DNA from: an uncultured Paracoccaceae bacterium
GTDB lineage: Bacteria; Pseudomonadota; Alphaproteobacteria; Rhodobacterales; Rhodobacteraceae
Assembly (NCBI GenBank): GCA_947500825.1
Contig: CANMTR010000026.1
Coordinates: 1 to 33,336, forward strand
DNA: 33,336 bases
Direction of reading: 5' to 3'
Below the pieces are notes generated by a model. That model was not told the DNA's origin. It ran no database searches and was given only the letters and a program-made list of their open reading frames with translations. Made by a program: the position numbers and the translations under genes. Positions 8,181 to 14,958 of the stretch are shown here, one piece after another (the stretch's first letter is position 1; each line of letters begins with the position of its first letter).

Positions 8181-10342
8181 GTGCCTTCGATCGGCTGGCG
8201 CGCCCGATCCAGAAGTGGATACGGAGCCAATGCTGGCGCGAGCTGCGTGAGATCCAGGTTCGCGCGACGGAGACAATTCTCGGAGGCGAAAGCGATGTCA
8301 TCGTCGCGGCGTCCACCGCCGGAGGAAAGACCGAGGCGGCTTTTCTCCCGCTGCTGTCGGATATAATCGACCGACCCTCGGACGAGGGCGGCTTCGACGT
8401 TCTCTATATCGGGCCGCTCAAGGCGCTCATCACCGATCAGGCCGCGCGGCTCGAGGCGATCTGCGGAGAGTCAGAACTCCCTGTTACCCCCTGGCACGGC
8501 GATATCTCCCAGTCGATCAAGACCCGCGCGCTCAAGGCGCCCCGCGGTGTGCTACTGATCACGCCGGAATCGCTGGAAGCCCTGTTCGCTCGCCGGGGCG
8601 CAGAGCTCCCTCGCCTCTTCGCAGCAACGCGTGCCATCGTACTGGACGAATTGCATACCTTGCTCGACACCGAGCGGGGAGTACAGGTCCGCTCTTTGCT
8701 GACCCGGCTGGAACTGGCGCGCGGCCGACCACTGCGTCGGATTGGCCTCTCCGCCACCTTGGGCGACTTGGGCCTCGCGCAGGCTTACCTCCAACCTAGG
8801 GATCCATCCTCGGTTCAGGTGATCGAAGCCGAGGGTGGAGAGGCAGAACTTCGCCTTCAAATGAAGGGCTACGTGGCAGGAAAAGACTCGGAGGGATCGG
8901 CTCAGTCTCGCGTTGCGCAAGAGCTGTTCGCCCGCCTGCGCGGCAGCGACAACCTAATCTTCGCCGGGACCCGAGAACAGGTCGAACTGTACGCGGACGC
9001 CCTGCGGGAGCTGTCCGAACGGCAGTCCCTGCCGCAGGAGTTCTACCCCCATCACGCAAGCCTGTCGCGCGAGCATCGCAGCTTCGTGGAGACGCGGCTG
9101 AAGAACGACCGCTTGCCGACTACGGCTGTCTGTACTTCCACGCTGGAACTGGGGATCGACATCGGCGACACCGCTTGTGTCGCCCAGATTGGCGCTCCTT
9201 TCACGGTCTCGGCCTTGCGTCAGCGGCTTGGCCGCTCGGGCAGACGTGCGGGCGTTCCCGCCATCCTCCGCCAGTACGCGATCGAGGCAAAAGTCGAGAC
9301 GACATCGGCGCTCCCGGATCGCCTGCGCCTTCGCCTCGTGCGCGCTATCGCAATGATCGATCTCTTGCTCGAGCGCTGGTGCGAGCCCCCAAAGACAGGT
9401 GCTCTGCATCTATCGACGCTGGTCCACCAGATCCTGTCGATCATCGCCGAACGCGGCGGTGCTTCGGCGGCGCGCCTGTACCGGGTGCTGTGCAAGGAAG
9501 GACCGTTCCATGCCGTAGACACCAGGACCTTCAGCGAAGTTCTGCGCGCCTTGGGCGATCCCGAAACCGGCCTGATCGAGCAGGCCGCGGACAACATGCT
9601 GCTCCTCGGCCGTGAGGGGGAGCGGATCGTCGAGCACTACTCGTTCTACGCCGTGTTCCGTACACCCGAGGAATACCGACTTGTTGCTGGCGGCCAAGAG
9701 CTGGGGACCCTGCCCATCGACAATGTTCTGGCCCCCGGAATGCTGCTCATATTCTCCGGTCGGCGTTGGCAGGTTCTCGAGGTCGACGACCGGGACAAGG
9801 TGATCGCGCTCGCGCCGGCACCTGGAGGGGCGGCGCCGCTATTCGGCGGAGACCCCGGGGATATACATGACAAGGTCGTGGCCCGTATGTTCGACCTGTT
9901 CATGGGGAACGAGGTGCCCGTCTACCTCGACGCCACGGCGACAGAACTTCTTGGCGAAGGTCGCCGAGCCTTCCGGCAGATGGGCTTGCACCACACGAGG
10001 ATCGTCGGGCGAGGCGACGGCGCCTGGACTGTCGCGACTCAGGCTGGAACGTCGACCACCACCACCCTGGCTCTCGCGCTCCGGTCACGGGAGTTCAAGG
10101 TCCAGGCCCATGATGGCTTCCTCGAGGTCTCTCATGAGGAAGAGGATCTTCGCGCGGCACTCAGGGAGCTTCGGAGTGCCGAGGCTCCTGCAATCGTGCC
10201 ATGGGATGCCACCCTTTTCTTCGAGAAGTTTCATCCATACCTGACCCGCGAACTGCTCGTTCGAGATGCACTGTCGTGCCGCTTGCGGCCGGCTGCTCTT
10301 CCTGGTCTGTGCGACGACTTGCTCCGCGAAACAGCAATCTGA
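8177..10342 (+). CDS. sngC: DEAD/DEAH-box helicase, Shango system component C (Lhr-like)
   Basis: 721 residues from the GTG at 8177, chosen because it forms a GTGA overlap with the ATPase stop and because sequence upstream in this frame is shadow. Superfamily 2 helicase motifs are complete: Q-motif region REIQVRATETIL, motif I ASTAGGKT (45-52), motif II DELH (157-160), motif III SAT (192-194), STLELGIDIGD (about 321-331) and motif VI QRLGRSGRRAG (349-359), as in Lhr-type helicases. A long C-terminal region of about 350 residues without obvious motifs follows. Helicase C of Shango is known to be required for anti-phage activity. No further gene is coupled downstream; about 250 bp of non-coding DNA follow. 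Confidence 0.87.
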   Translation: MSAFDRLARPIQKWIRSQCWRELREIQVRATETILGGESDVIVAASTAGGKTEAAFLPLLSDIIDRPSDEGGFDVLYIGPLKALITDQAARLEAICGESELPVTPWHGDISQSIKTRALKAPRGVLLITPESLEALFARRGAELPRLFAATRAIVLDELHTLLDTERGVQVRSLLTRLELARGRPLRRIGLSATLGDLGLAQAYLQPRDPSSVQVIEAEGGEAELRLQMKGYVAGKDSEGSAQSRVAQELFARLRGSDNLIFAGTREQVELYADALRELSERQSLPQEFYPHHASLSREHRSFVETRLKNDRLPTTAVCTSTLELGIDIGDTACVAQIGAPFTVSALRQRLGRSGRRAGVPAILRQYAIEAKVETTSALPDRLRLRLVRAIAMIDLLLERWCEPPKTGALHLSTLVHQILSIIAERGGASAARLYRVLCKEGPFHAVDTRTFSEVLRALGDPETGLIEQAADNMLLLGREGERIVEHYSFYAVFRTPEEYRLVAGGQELGTLPIDNVLAPGMLLIFSGRRWQVLEVDDRDKVIALAPAPGGAAPLFGGDPGDIHDKVVARMFDLFMGNEVPVYLDATATELLGEGRRAFRQMGLHHTRIVGRGDGAWTVATQAGTSTTTTLALALRSREFKVQAHDGFLEVSHEEEDLRAALRELRSAEAPAIVPWDATLFFEKFHPYLTRELLVRDALSCRLRPAALPGLCDDLLRETAI

Positions 10343-10586
10343 CCGTCCGCTTCTACGGAAGTCTGAGTTGGCTACGCTGCGATGCCGCAAGTCCGCTTTC
10401 CGCCCTCCCAAGACCTTGGGGCTCGACGCAGCGGTTACCTGGAAAGCTCCTGGTCTCTCGCGTCTTTCGCACGAATGGCTGGTCCGGGGGCGAAGGCCGA
10501 TGACCCCCTACCTTGTCGTCGGGCAAGGGTGCCTACCTGAAACACGTCGGGACACGACGACCAGGCGGCGTCCGACACCGCCGCAC

Positions 10587-10603
10587 GGGAGGACCGAGCC
10601 ATC
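10587..10603 (+). promoter_or_regulatory. Strong ribosome binding site in front of an ATC codon (SRAP gene)
   Basis: GGGAGGA (10587-10593) is followed by a 7-base spacer and ATC (10601-10603), then TGC AAC CTC TAC. SRAP proteins normally begin Met-Cys-Asn, so the ATC sits exactly where the family start ATG should be. The next ATG (10619) has no ribosome binding site at proper distance. Confidence 0.6.
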
Positions 10604-11263
10604 TGCAACCTCTACGCCATGACCAAGGGCCAGGCCGCGATCCGCGAGATCGTCGGGGCCACGACGGACCGGACCGGCAATCTGTCGCCCCTGCCCGCCA
10701 TCTTTCCCGACCAGTCCGCCCCGGTCGTGCGCCAGGCCTCGGACGGTCGTGAGCTGGCGATGATGCGATGGGGCATGCCGTCGCCTGCCTTCGCCCTGAA
10801 GGGCCGCAAGATCGATCCCGGCGTCACCAACGTCCGCAACCTCGGCTCCGCGCACTGGCGGCGGTGGCTGGGCCCGGAGCATCGCTGCCTCGTCCCCTTT
10901 ACCAGCTTCACCGAGTACCGCGTCGAGGCGGACAGGAGCCGCACCCCGGTCTGGTTCGCCCGCGGCGAGGCGCGGCCCCTGGCCTTTTTCGCCGGCATCT
11001 GGACCGAGTGGACCAGCGTGCGGAAGGTGAAGGAGGGCGAGGTGACGGCCGAGCTCTACGGGTTCCTGACCACCGAGGCCAACGAGACCGTCGGCGCCAT
11101 CCACCCCAAGGCCATGCCGGTGATCCTCACCGAGCCCGAGGAGTGGGAGACATGGCTGACCGCTCCGTTCGACGCGGCGAAGCACCTGCAACGCCCCCTG
11201 CCCGACGAGGCGCTGGAGATCGTGGCGGAGGGAGAGCGGCAGGATCCGGGGCCCTCTGCGTGA
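10601..11263 (+). CDS. SOS response-associated peptidase (SRAP/YedK/HMCES family)
   Basis: 220 residues if translated from ATC 10601 (214 from ATG 10619). SRAP proteins form a thiazolidine cross-link to abasic sites in single-stranded DNA through Cys2, exposed after removal of Met1, protecting the site during replication. Visible landmarks: (M)CNLYAMTKGQAAI at the N-terminus, the Asn in VTNVRNLGSAHWRRWLG, the Glu in PFTSFTEYR and the catalytic His in AIHPKAMPVIL. The codon preceding Cys2 is ATC, not ATG, although the ribosome binding site is ideal. Either ATC is used as an inefficient start, or the gene has lost its start and yields a Cys-less product from 10619. Its place after the defence island could mean a role in host or phage DNA damage, but that is a guess. 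Confidence 0.85.
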   Translation: MCNLYAMTKGQAAIREIVGATTDRTGNLSPLPAIFPDQSAPVVRQASDGRELAMMRWGMPSPAFALKGRKIDPGVTNVRNLGSAHWRRWLGPEHRCLVPFTSFTEYRVEADRSRTPVWFARGEARPLAFFAGIWTEWTSVRKVKEGEVTAELYGFLTTEANETVGAIHPKAMPVILTEPEEWETWLTAPFDAAKHLQRPLPDEALEIVAEGERQDPGPSA

Positions 11264-11367
11264 TCCCCGGCATTCCCCGTTCCGGCAGGTAATTTCGGGG
11301 ATTCACGGATCGGTCGCCCGTGGTAGGCTCTTGCCAAGTCCCCACCCCTCGCCCTTCCGGAGATGCC

Positions 11368-11946
11368 ATGCCCTCCCCAGACCGGACCCGCCTCGCCTCG
11401 CGCGCCACCGCCTGCGCCGCCGCCCTCGCGGCCCTGGCCAGCTTTGTCCCGTCCGGGGCCTCGGCCCAGGACTACGACATCGACTGCAAGCTGCTGCTCT
11501 GCCTGCCGGGCGGTTTCCCCGACGGCTGCGGCGACGCCTTCGACCACATGATCGACCGGATCCGCGACGGGAAGTCCCCCGTCGGCACCTGCGGCATGAC
11601 CGGGGGCGGAGAGTACGACGACTACGAGATCGCCACCTCGTTCAACTACCCGATGTCGCGCAACGGATGGTCCTGCCCCGAAGGGACCCGGCTCCACCAT
11701 TCGTCCCGCCCCATCGAGGGCAACCGCAGCCAGATCAACGTCTTCTGCTACGAGGACAGCGACAGGGTGCGTCTCGGGGACAGCTACCGGACCTACTATA
11801 CCGGCAAGACCCGCCCCGAGCGGACCGACTTCACCCTCGAGATGACGATGAACGCGAGCAGCGAGACGCCCTACGAGACCGGGGTGATGCGGATGAACAC
11901 CGGCTACCTGCGGGACTGGCGGAACACGATCATCTACGGCGAATGA
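11368..11946 (+). CDS. trbM: TrbM/KikA-like secreted protein
   Basis: 192-residue exported protein. The ATG at 11368 has GGAG 5 bases upstream. A signal peptide ends at about ASA-Q (residue 32). The mature start DYDIDCKLLLCLPGGFP, then DGCGDAFDHMIDRI, is the TrbM/KikA signature, with paired cysteines suited to periplasmic disulfides. TrbM is linked to mating-pair formation on IncP-like conjugative plasmids, though its exact function is not known. The C-terminal half (GNRSQINVFCYEDSDRVRL onward) is less recognisable. The stop overlaps the next ATG (ATGA). No other conjugation gene is visible nearby, so this may be a relic of a transfer region. Confidence 0.75.
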   Translation: MPSPDRTRLASRATACAAALAALASFVPSGASAQDYDIDCKLLLCLPGGFPDGCGDAFDHMIDRIRDGKSPVGTCGMTGGGEYDDYEIATSFNYPMSRNGWSCPEGTRLHHSSRPIEGNRSQINVFCYEDSDRVRLGDSYRTYYTGKTRPERTDFTLEMTMNASSETPYETGVMRMNTGYLRDWRNTIIYGE

Positions 11947-12284
11947 TCCGCGGCCTGCGTCTCCCGGTGGCGGCGATGATGCTCGCCCTGGCGCCGGCCA
12001 CGGCGGGCGCGCAGGTCGCCTGCCTCCCGCCGGAAGAGCCCTACCCCTACGAGCCGTCGAGCCTCGACGCCGAGCTGCGCCAGCTCGTGAACGCGCAGTA
12101 CGAGGAGTACGTCCGGGGGATCGAGGACTACATCAACTGCCTTGAAGCGGAGCGCGCCGAGGCGATGCGCTCCGCCCGGGAAGTCGTGCAGCGGTGGGTC
12201 CGGTATTTCGGGGACGATGCGGCGCTGCACTACGAGGTCGCGCCCGAGGGTCAAGCATCCCCGCAAGAGCCTCCGGTGAACTGA
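11943..12284 (+). CDS. Small secreted protein coupled to trbM-like gene
   Basis: 113 residues, unrecognised. The ATG overlaps the stop of the TrbM-like gene (ATGA). A clear signal peptide (MIRGLRLPVAAMMLALAP, cleavage near AGA-Q at residue 24) is followed by a Pro-rich start with one Cys (ACLPPEEPYPYEP), then a helical, acidic segment with a second Cys (EDYINCLEAERAEAM) and a Pro-ending tail. The two Cys could pair in the periplasm. Coupling to trbM suggests a partner in the same envelope process. This is inferred only from position. Confidence 0.7.
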   Translation: MIRGLRLPVAAMMLALAPATAGAQVACLPPEEPYPYEPSSLDAELRQLVNAQYEEYVRGIEDYINCLEAERAEAMRSAREVVQRWVRYFGDDAALHYEVAPEGQASPQEPPVN

Positions 12285-12299
12285 TAGCGTCCAGATTGC

Positions 12300-12331
12300 C
12301 TGTCATCTCCTTTCGTCTTTCGGGATGACAG
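12300..12331 (+). repeat. Inverted repeat after the trbM operon
   Basis: CTGTCATC (12300-12307) and GATGACAG (12324-12331) form a perfect 8-bp stem, extendable by T-G and C-G, around a pyrimidine-rich loop. It lies 15 bp after the stop of the small secreted protein and before the next ribosome binding site. No T-run follows, so it is either a factor-dependent terminator/mRNA-stabilising hairpin or an operator for the next gene. Confidence 0.45.
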
Positions 12332-12371
12332 CAAGGGTTCACGATGTGCCGGCGTCACGAAGGAGACCCCC

Positions 12372-12881
12372 ATGATATTCGTTCTTTTGCTCGTTGTTGG
12401 TGGAGGCGGCGGCCTGTCAGCCGAGTTCGAAACAGAGGCTGCGTGCCAATCCGCGCTTGAGCAGATGACCGAGGATGCCGGCCCGAACCCGGTCATCGGC
12501 CGATGCGTCCCGAAAGGCGAGGTACAGCCAGTTCGTGAGGCCGATCCGACTCTGGAGCCGCTTGCGGAACAGACGGCAGAGACGTTTCGACTGCAAATCC
12601 GACGGTGCTGGACCGTCGATGTCGGGTCGGAGGCGGCCGATGTGACCGTGGCTATCCGCTTCGATCTTGATAGAAGCAGCCGCGTGGATTCCGGTTCCTT
12701 GCGGATGGTCGGTGCGAGTGGTGGTTCGACATCCGCACAAAGAGCGGCCTTTGAATGGGGCCGTCGCGCGATCCTTCGTTGCCAGGTCGAAGACGGAGGA
12801 TACGATCTCCCACCTGAAAAGTACGAGCAGTGGCGGACCCAGACCGTCGTCTTCGATCCGCGTGACATGCGAGTAAGATAA
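12372..12881 (+). CDS. Short secreted protein with TolA/TonB-type C-terminal domain
   Basis: 169 residues with a strong ribosome binding site (AAGGAGACCCCC before ATG). Residues 1-18 are a hydrophobic leader; about 20-55 hold a small domain with two Cys (AEFETEAACQSALEQM and IGRCVPKGE). From about 65 the protein follows the TolA C-terminal domain of Rhodobacteraceae: LQIRRCWTVDVGSEAADV, FDLDRSSRVDSGSLRMV, AAFEWGRRAILRC and LPPEKYEQWRTQTVVFDP. TolA links inner membrane to Pal/TolB and is the entry target of colicins and filamentous phages. Here the domain lacks the long helical stalk and the usual TolA membrane anchor. It may be a diverted envelope protein or a decoy; no tolQRB genes are present. 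Confidence 0.7.
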   Translation: MIFVLLLVVGGGGGLSAEFETEAACQSALEQMTEDAGPNPVIGRCVPKGEVQPVREADPTLEPLAEQTAETFRLQIRRCWTVDVGSEAADVTVAIRFDLDRSSRVDSGSLRMVGASGGSTSAQRAAFEWGRRAILRCQVEDGGYDLPPEKYEQWRTQTVVFDPRDMRVR

Positions 12882-13297
12882 TTTTGGCGCCCCAGGCCGG
12901 CTATTACTGCCAAGAACCTGCGCTCCATACGGCCTGTCCACGGGCCTCCTCAAAACAACATGCGGCGTCCTTCCAGCGACTTGAGGAAGAAACGCACGAC
13001 ACGAGTTCGACGCTCCACATCGTCTGAGCCGTCACCGTAACCGGGTCCCGGTTGCAGTCGGGAGCGCCTCACCCGGTCCGGGCTCCAGGCTCCACCCTGC
13101 AAAGAGAAAAGACAGCCTCCTGTCGGAGTGAACGTGCCTCGGAAAAAGGTGGACACCCTCCGCCAGGACCGGGGCCCGGGGATCGGCCCGCGACGAAGAT
13201 CGCGGCCGAGGCCGTGCCTGTCGAGCAGGCACAACAGGGCGCGCGAAGACGCCCGCTCCACTCCGACACGCCAGCGACCCGAGAGGAGGTGATTATC
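12882..13297 (+). other. Non-coding stretch with several hairpins
   Basis: No convincing gene in about 415 bp on either strand; short frames here lack ribosome binding sites and family likeness. The DNA contains compact inverted repeats: CGCGA(CGAAGA)TCGCG near 13187-13203 and GTGCCTG-TCGAG-CAGGCAC (13214-13232, perfect 7-bp stem). It ends in a near-perfect Shine-Dalgarno AGGAGGT at 13284-13290. Confidence 0.4.
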
Positions 13298-13405
13298 CTG
13301 ATCGACTGGACCACGCGCCGGGCGGAAGCCTGGGCGCTAATGAGGAAGGGCGGCATATCGGCAAAGATCGCCCGCGCCTTCCTCACCCAGCACGGAACCG
13401 TCTGA
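13298..13405 (+). CDS. Possible micro-protein with near-cognate start
   Basis: A consensus AGGAGGT (13284-13290) stands 7 bases before CTG (13298) and 10 before ATC (13301). The frame then encodes IDWTTRRAEAWALMRKG and ISAKIARAFLTQHGTV before TGA, about 34-35 residues, basic and helix-prone. A GTG at 13289 lies inside the Shine-Dalgarno and is unlikely to be used. I do not recognise the protein. Support is the excellent ribosome binding site and the GC-rich hairpin shortly after the stop; lack of a standard start codon argues against it. Confidence 0.35.
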   Translation: MIDWTTRRAEAWALMRKGGISAKIARAFLTQHGTV

Positions 13406-13416
13406 CGACGGCTCCC

Positions 13417-13441
13417 GGCCTCGCCCCCCAGGGGCGGGGCC
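13417..13441 (+). terminator. Strong GC hairpin, probable terminator
   Basis: GGCCTCGCCCC (13417-13427), loop CCA, GGGGCGGGGCC (13431-13441): an 11-bp stem with a single T-G pair, 12 bp after the stop of the micro-protein frame. No T-run follows, so release would need Rho or the hairpin alone. Confidence 0.5.
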
Positions 13442-13705
13442 TACCTATCCCGCACATCCCTCCGACACCACTAAAAACCAGATCCCGGGCACTCATCGCG
13501 CCCGTGGCCGGTGCATGGAGGTCACGCGTTCCGGACGTCACCGCGGTCGCCGGAGACCTGTTTCGATGCTTGTCCAAACATGAAAGCTGCCATTCGGGTA
13601 GCGCGCGGCGAACGGCTGGAAGGAACCAACTTCGGTAAGTACTGCCCTCGGCATGAATGGCGGCTTTGGCGTTGCATCCGCCCACGTGGATTCACAAATG
13701 ATCGA
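13442..13705. other. Intergenic DNA between the defence/conjugal part and the metal island
   Basis: About 260 bp without a supported gene on either strand. It contains no clear promoter or repeat and marks the change from plus-strand genes to the minus-strand operon. Confidence 0.4.
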
Positions 13706-14569
13706 TCATCGCGCTAGCTCAACGAGCGTAATCAGCACACCGAGCAGCACGGGTTGATGGACGAGATAGATCGGGAGGCTGTGCCGACCGGCCCACGCCA
13801 GAAATCGAGCGACACGTCCGTCGATCGGCCGCGCGCGATGAAGCCAGCTCCGTGCAAGGGCCAGCCGTGTTCCGGCCATACCAAGTAGTGTCAGGCCGAC
13901 CCACGGAAAAATGGGAACGAAGTCGTTGCTGGACGGGGATGAGGCCGCAAAGCCGGTCCAGGCCAACCATCGCGGATCGAAGTCCGCCGACGTCCAGGTG
14001 AAGCCAAGAACGAGAGCTACGAGGCCAAGTATTGCGATTGTGAGTTTATTGAGGCGCAGTACGAGCGCGCCGACAACGCTCGCCGCCGCGATGGCGTGCA
14101 GGATGCCGAAATAGACGAAGGTCTGCGGAAAAGTGATGCGGGTCAGGAGGCTGATAGTCAGCGCCGCCGCTATCAGTATGGCGAGGCGTCGCATGAATGC
14201 GTCTCGTCGGAACCCACCCGCCGCGGCAAGAACGAGGCTCACACCGACGAGCACCATGAAGGTGCCTGCGAGCAAGCGGCCGAACAGCAGCCATAGCGGG
14301 TGGAACGCAACTTCTGGTGGAATAATGCGAAGAAAGGATAGGTCCCACACGAGATGGAAGAGCACCACACCTACGATTGCGATCCCGCGCGCAACATCGA
14401 CGATGACGAGACGCGGAATCCCGATCGTCTGGGACGCCAGCCCCCGTTCAGATGCCGCGCGATTGGCGTTGCCATCGCAGGAGGGATCGCCTGCAATTCG
14501 AAAGGAGGTCGGTTGGTCGTGCGGTCGCCCCGGGCCAGTTTCGAATGTATCCGGACGACGTCGACTCAT
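13706..14569 (-). CDS. HGSNAT/DUF1624-like integral membrane protein
   Basis: 287 residues. After a polar N-terminal 50 residues come about seven hydrophobic segments, starting with the family-defining RLVIVDVARGIAIVGVVLFH and including LLFGRLLAGTFMVLVGVSL, FGILHAIAAASVVGAL, FPWVGLTLLGMAGTR and the final HSLPIYLVHQPVLLG. This is the heparan-alpha-glucosaminide N-acetyltransferase-like family (DUF1624). Bacterial members probably move acyl groups across the inner membrane; the substrate is unknown. The ATG overlaps the stop of the SpoIIAA-like gene (ATGA), making it the last gene of the metal-transport operon. It may simply be carried along with that unit. Confidence 0.8.
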   Translation of the reverse strand: MSRRRPDTFETGPGRPHDQPTSFRIAGDPSCDGNANRAASERGLASQTIGIPRLVIVDVARGIAIVGVVLFHLVWDLSFLRIIPPEVAFHPLWLLFGRLLAGTFMVLVGVSLVLAAAGGFRRDAFMRRLAILIAAALTISLLTRITFPQTFVYFGILHAIAAASVVGALVLRLNKLTIAILGLVALVLGFTWTSADFDPRWLAWTGFAASSPSSNDFVPIFPWVGLTLLGMAGTRLALARSWLHRARPIDGRVARFLAWAGRHSLPIYLVHQPVLLGVLITLVELAR

Positions 14570-14958
14570 CTACGGCGCGCCCATTCGACGGCGGCACCCA
14601 TCTCGCCCGTATCGAACCTTCGCATCTCGGCTCGGGTCAGGGCGCCAACCAGGTTCGTGCCCCATTCCATCAGGGTTCCTTCGCCAACGATAGCCACGCG
14701 GCTGAAGTCGTTCGCATGGGCGGTGTCGAGTTTCAGGTCTTCCAGCATTGCGGGCGGTCCGTCGTAACCTTCGAAGTTTGCGAGATCGAGGACGAGGCCG
14801 GGTTTGGCCAGCCTTCCGAGCCGCTTGTGAAGAAGGGCGTGCATCCGCTGCAGATCGCTTTCGCTCAGCTTGCCCTCGCAGGCGAGGCCGATGACGTCGT
14901 CATGCGTGGTCTCGGTCTCCGTGAAAATGGGCGTTCTCCTTTTCGCTGGATTTTCCAT
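14566..14958 (-). CDS. SpoIIAA/STAS-like protein
   Basis: 130 residues from ATG 14958, or 120 from ATT 14928. The fold follows the SpoIIAA-like family (PF11964): an opening strand near FTETETTHDDVIGLACEGKL, the helix ESDLQRMHALLHKRLG, LVLDLANFEGYDGP, and a closing RVAIVGEGTLMEWGTNL and EMRRFDTGEMGAAVEWAR. Such proteins are small soluble STAS-like domains of uncertain role. The family N-terminus fits a start at Ile in PIFTETET: that ATT has AGGAG 7 bases upstream, while the ATG ten codons earlier has no ribosome binding site. The gene begins inside the His-rich tail of the CDF exporter and overlaps the next gene by ATGA. Confidence 0.75.
   Translation of the reverse strand: MENPAKRRTPIFTETETTHDDVIGLACEGKLSESDLQRMHALLHKRLGRLAKPGLVLDLANFEGYDGPPAMLEDLKLDTAHANDFSRVAIVGEGTLMEWGTNLVGALTRAEMRRFDTGEMGAAVEWARRR

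Noticed and set aside
8177-10342. Treating the helicase as a BREX component
   Set aside because: No BrxA/B/C, PglX or PglZ genes nearby; the TerB-ATPase-helicase order fits Shango instead.
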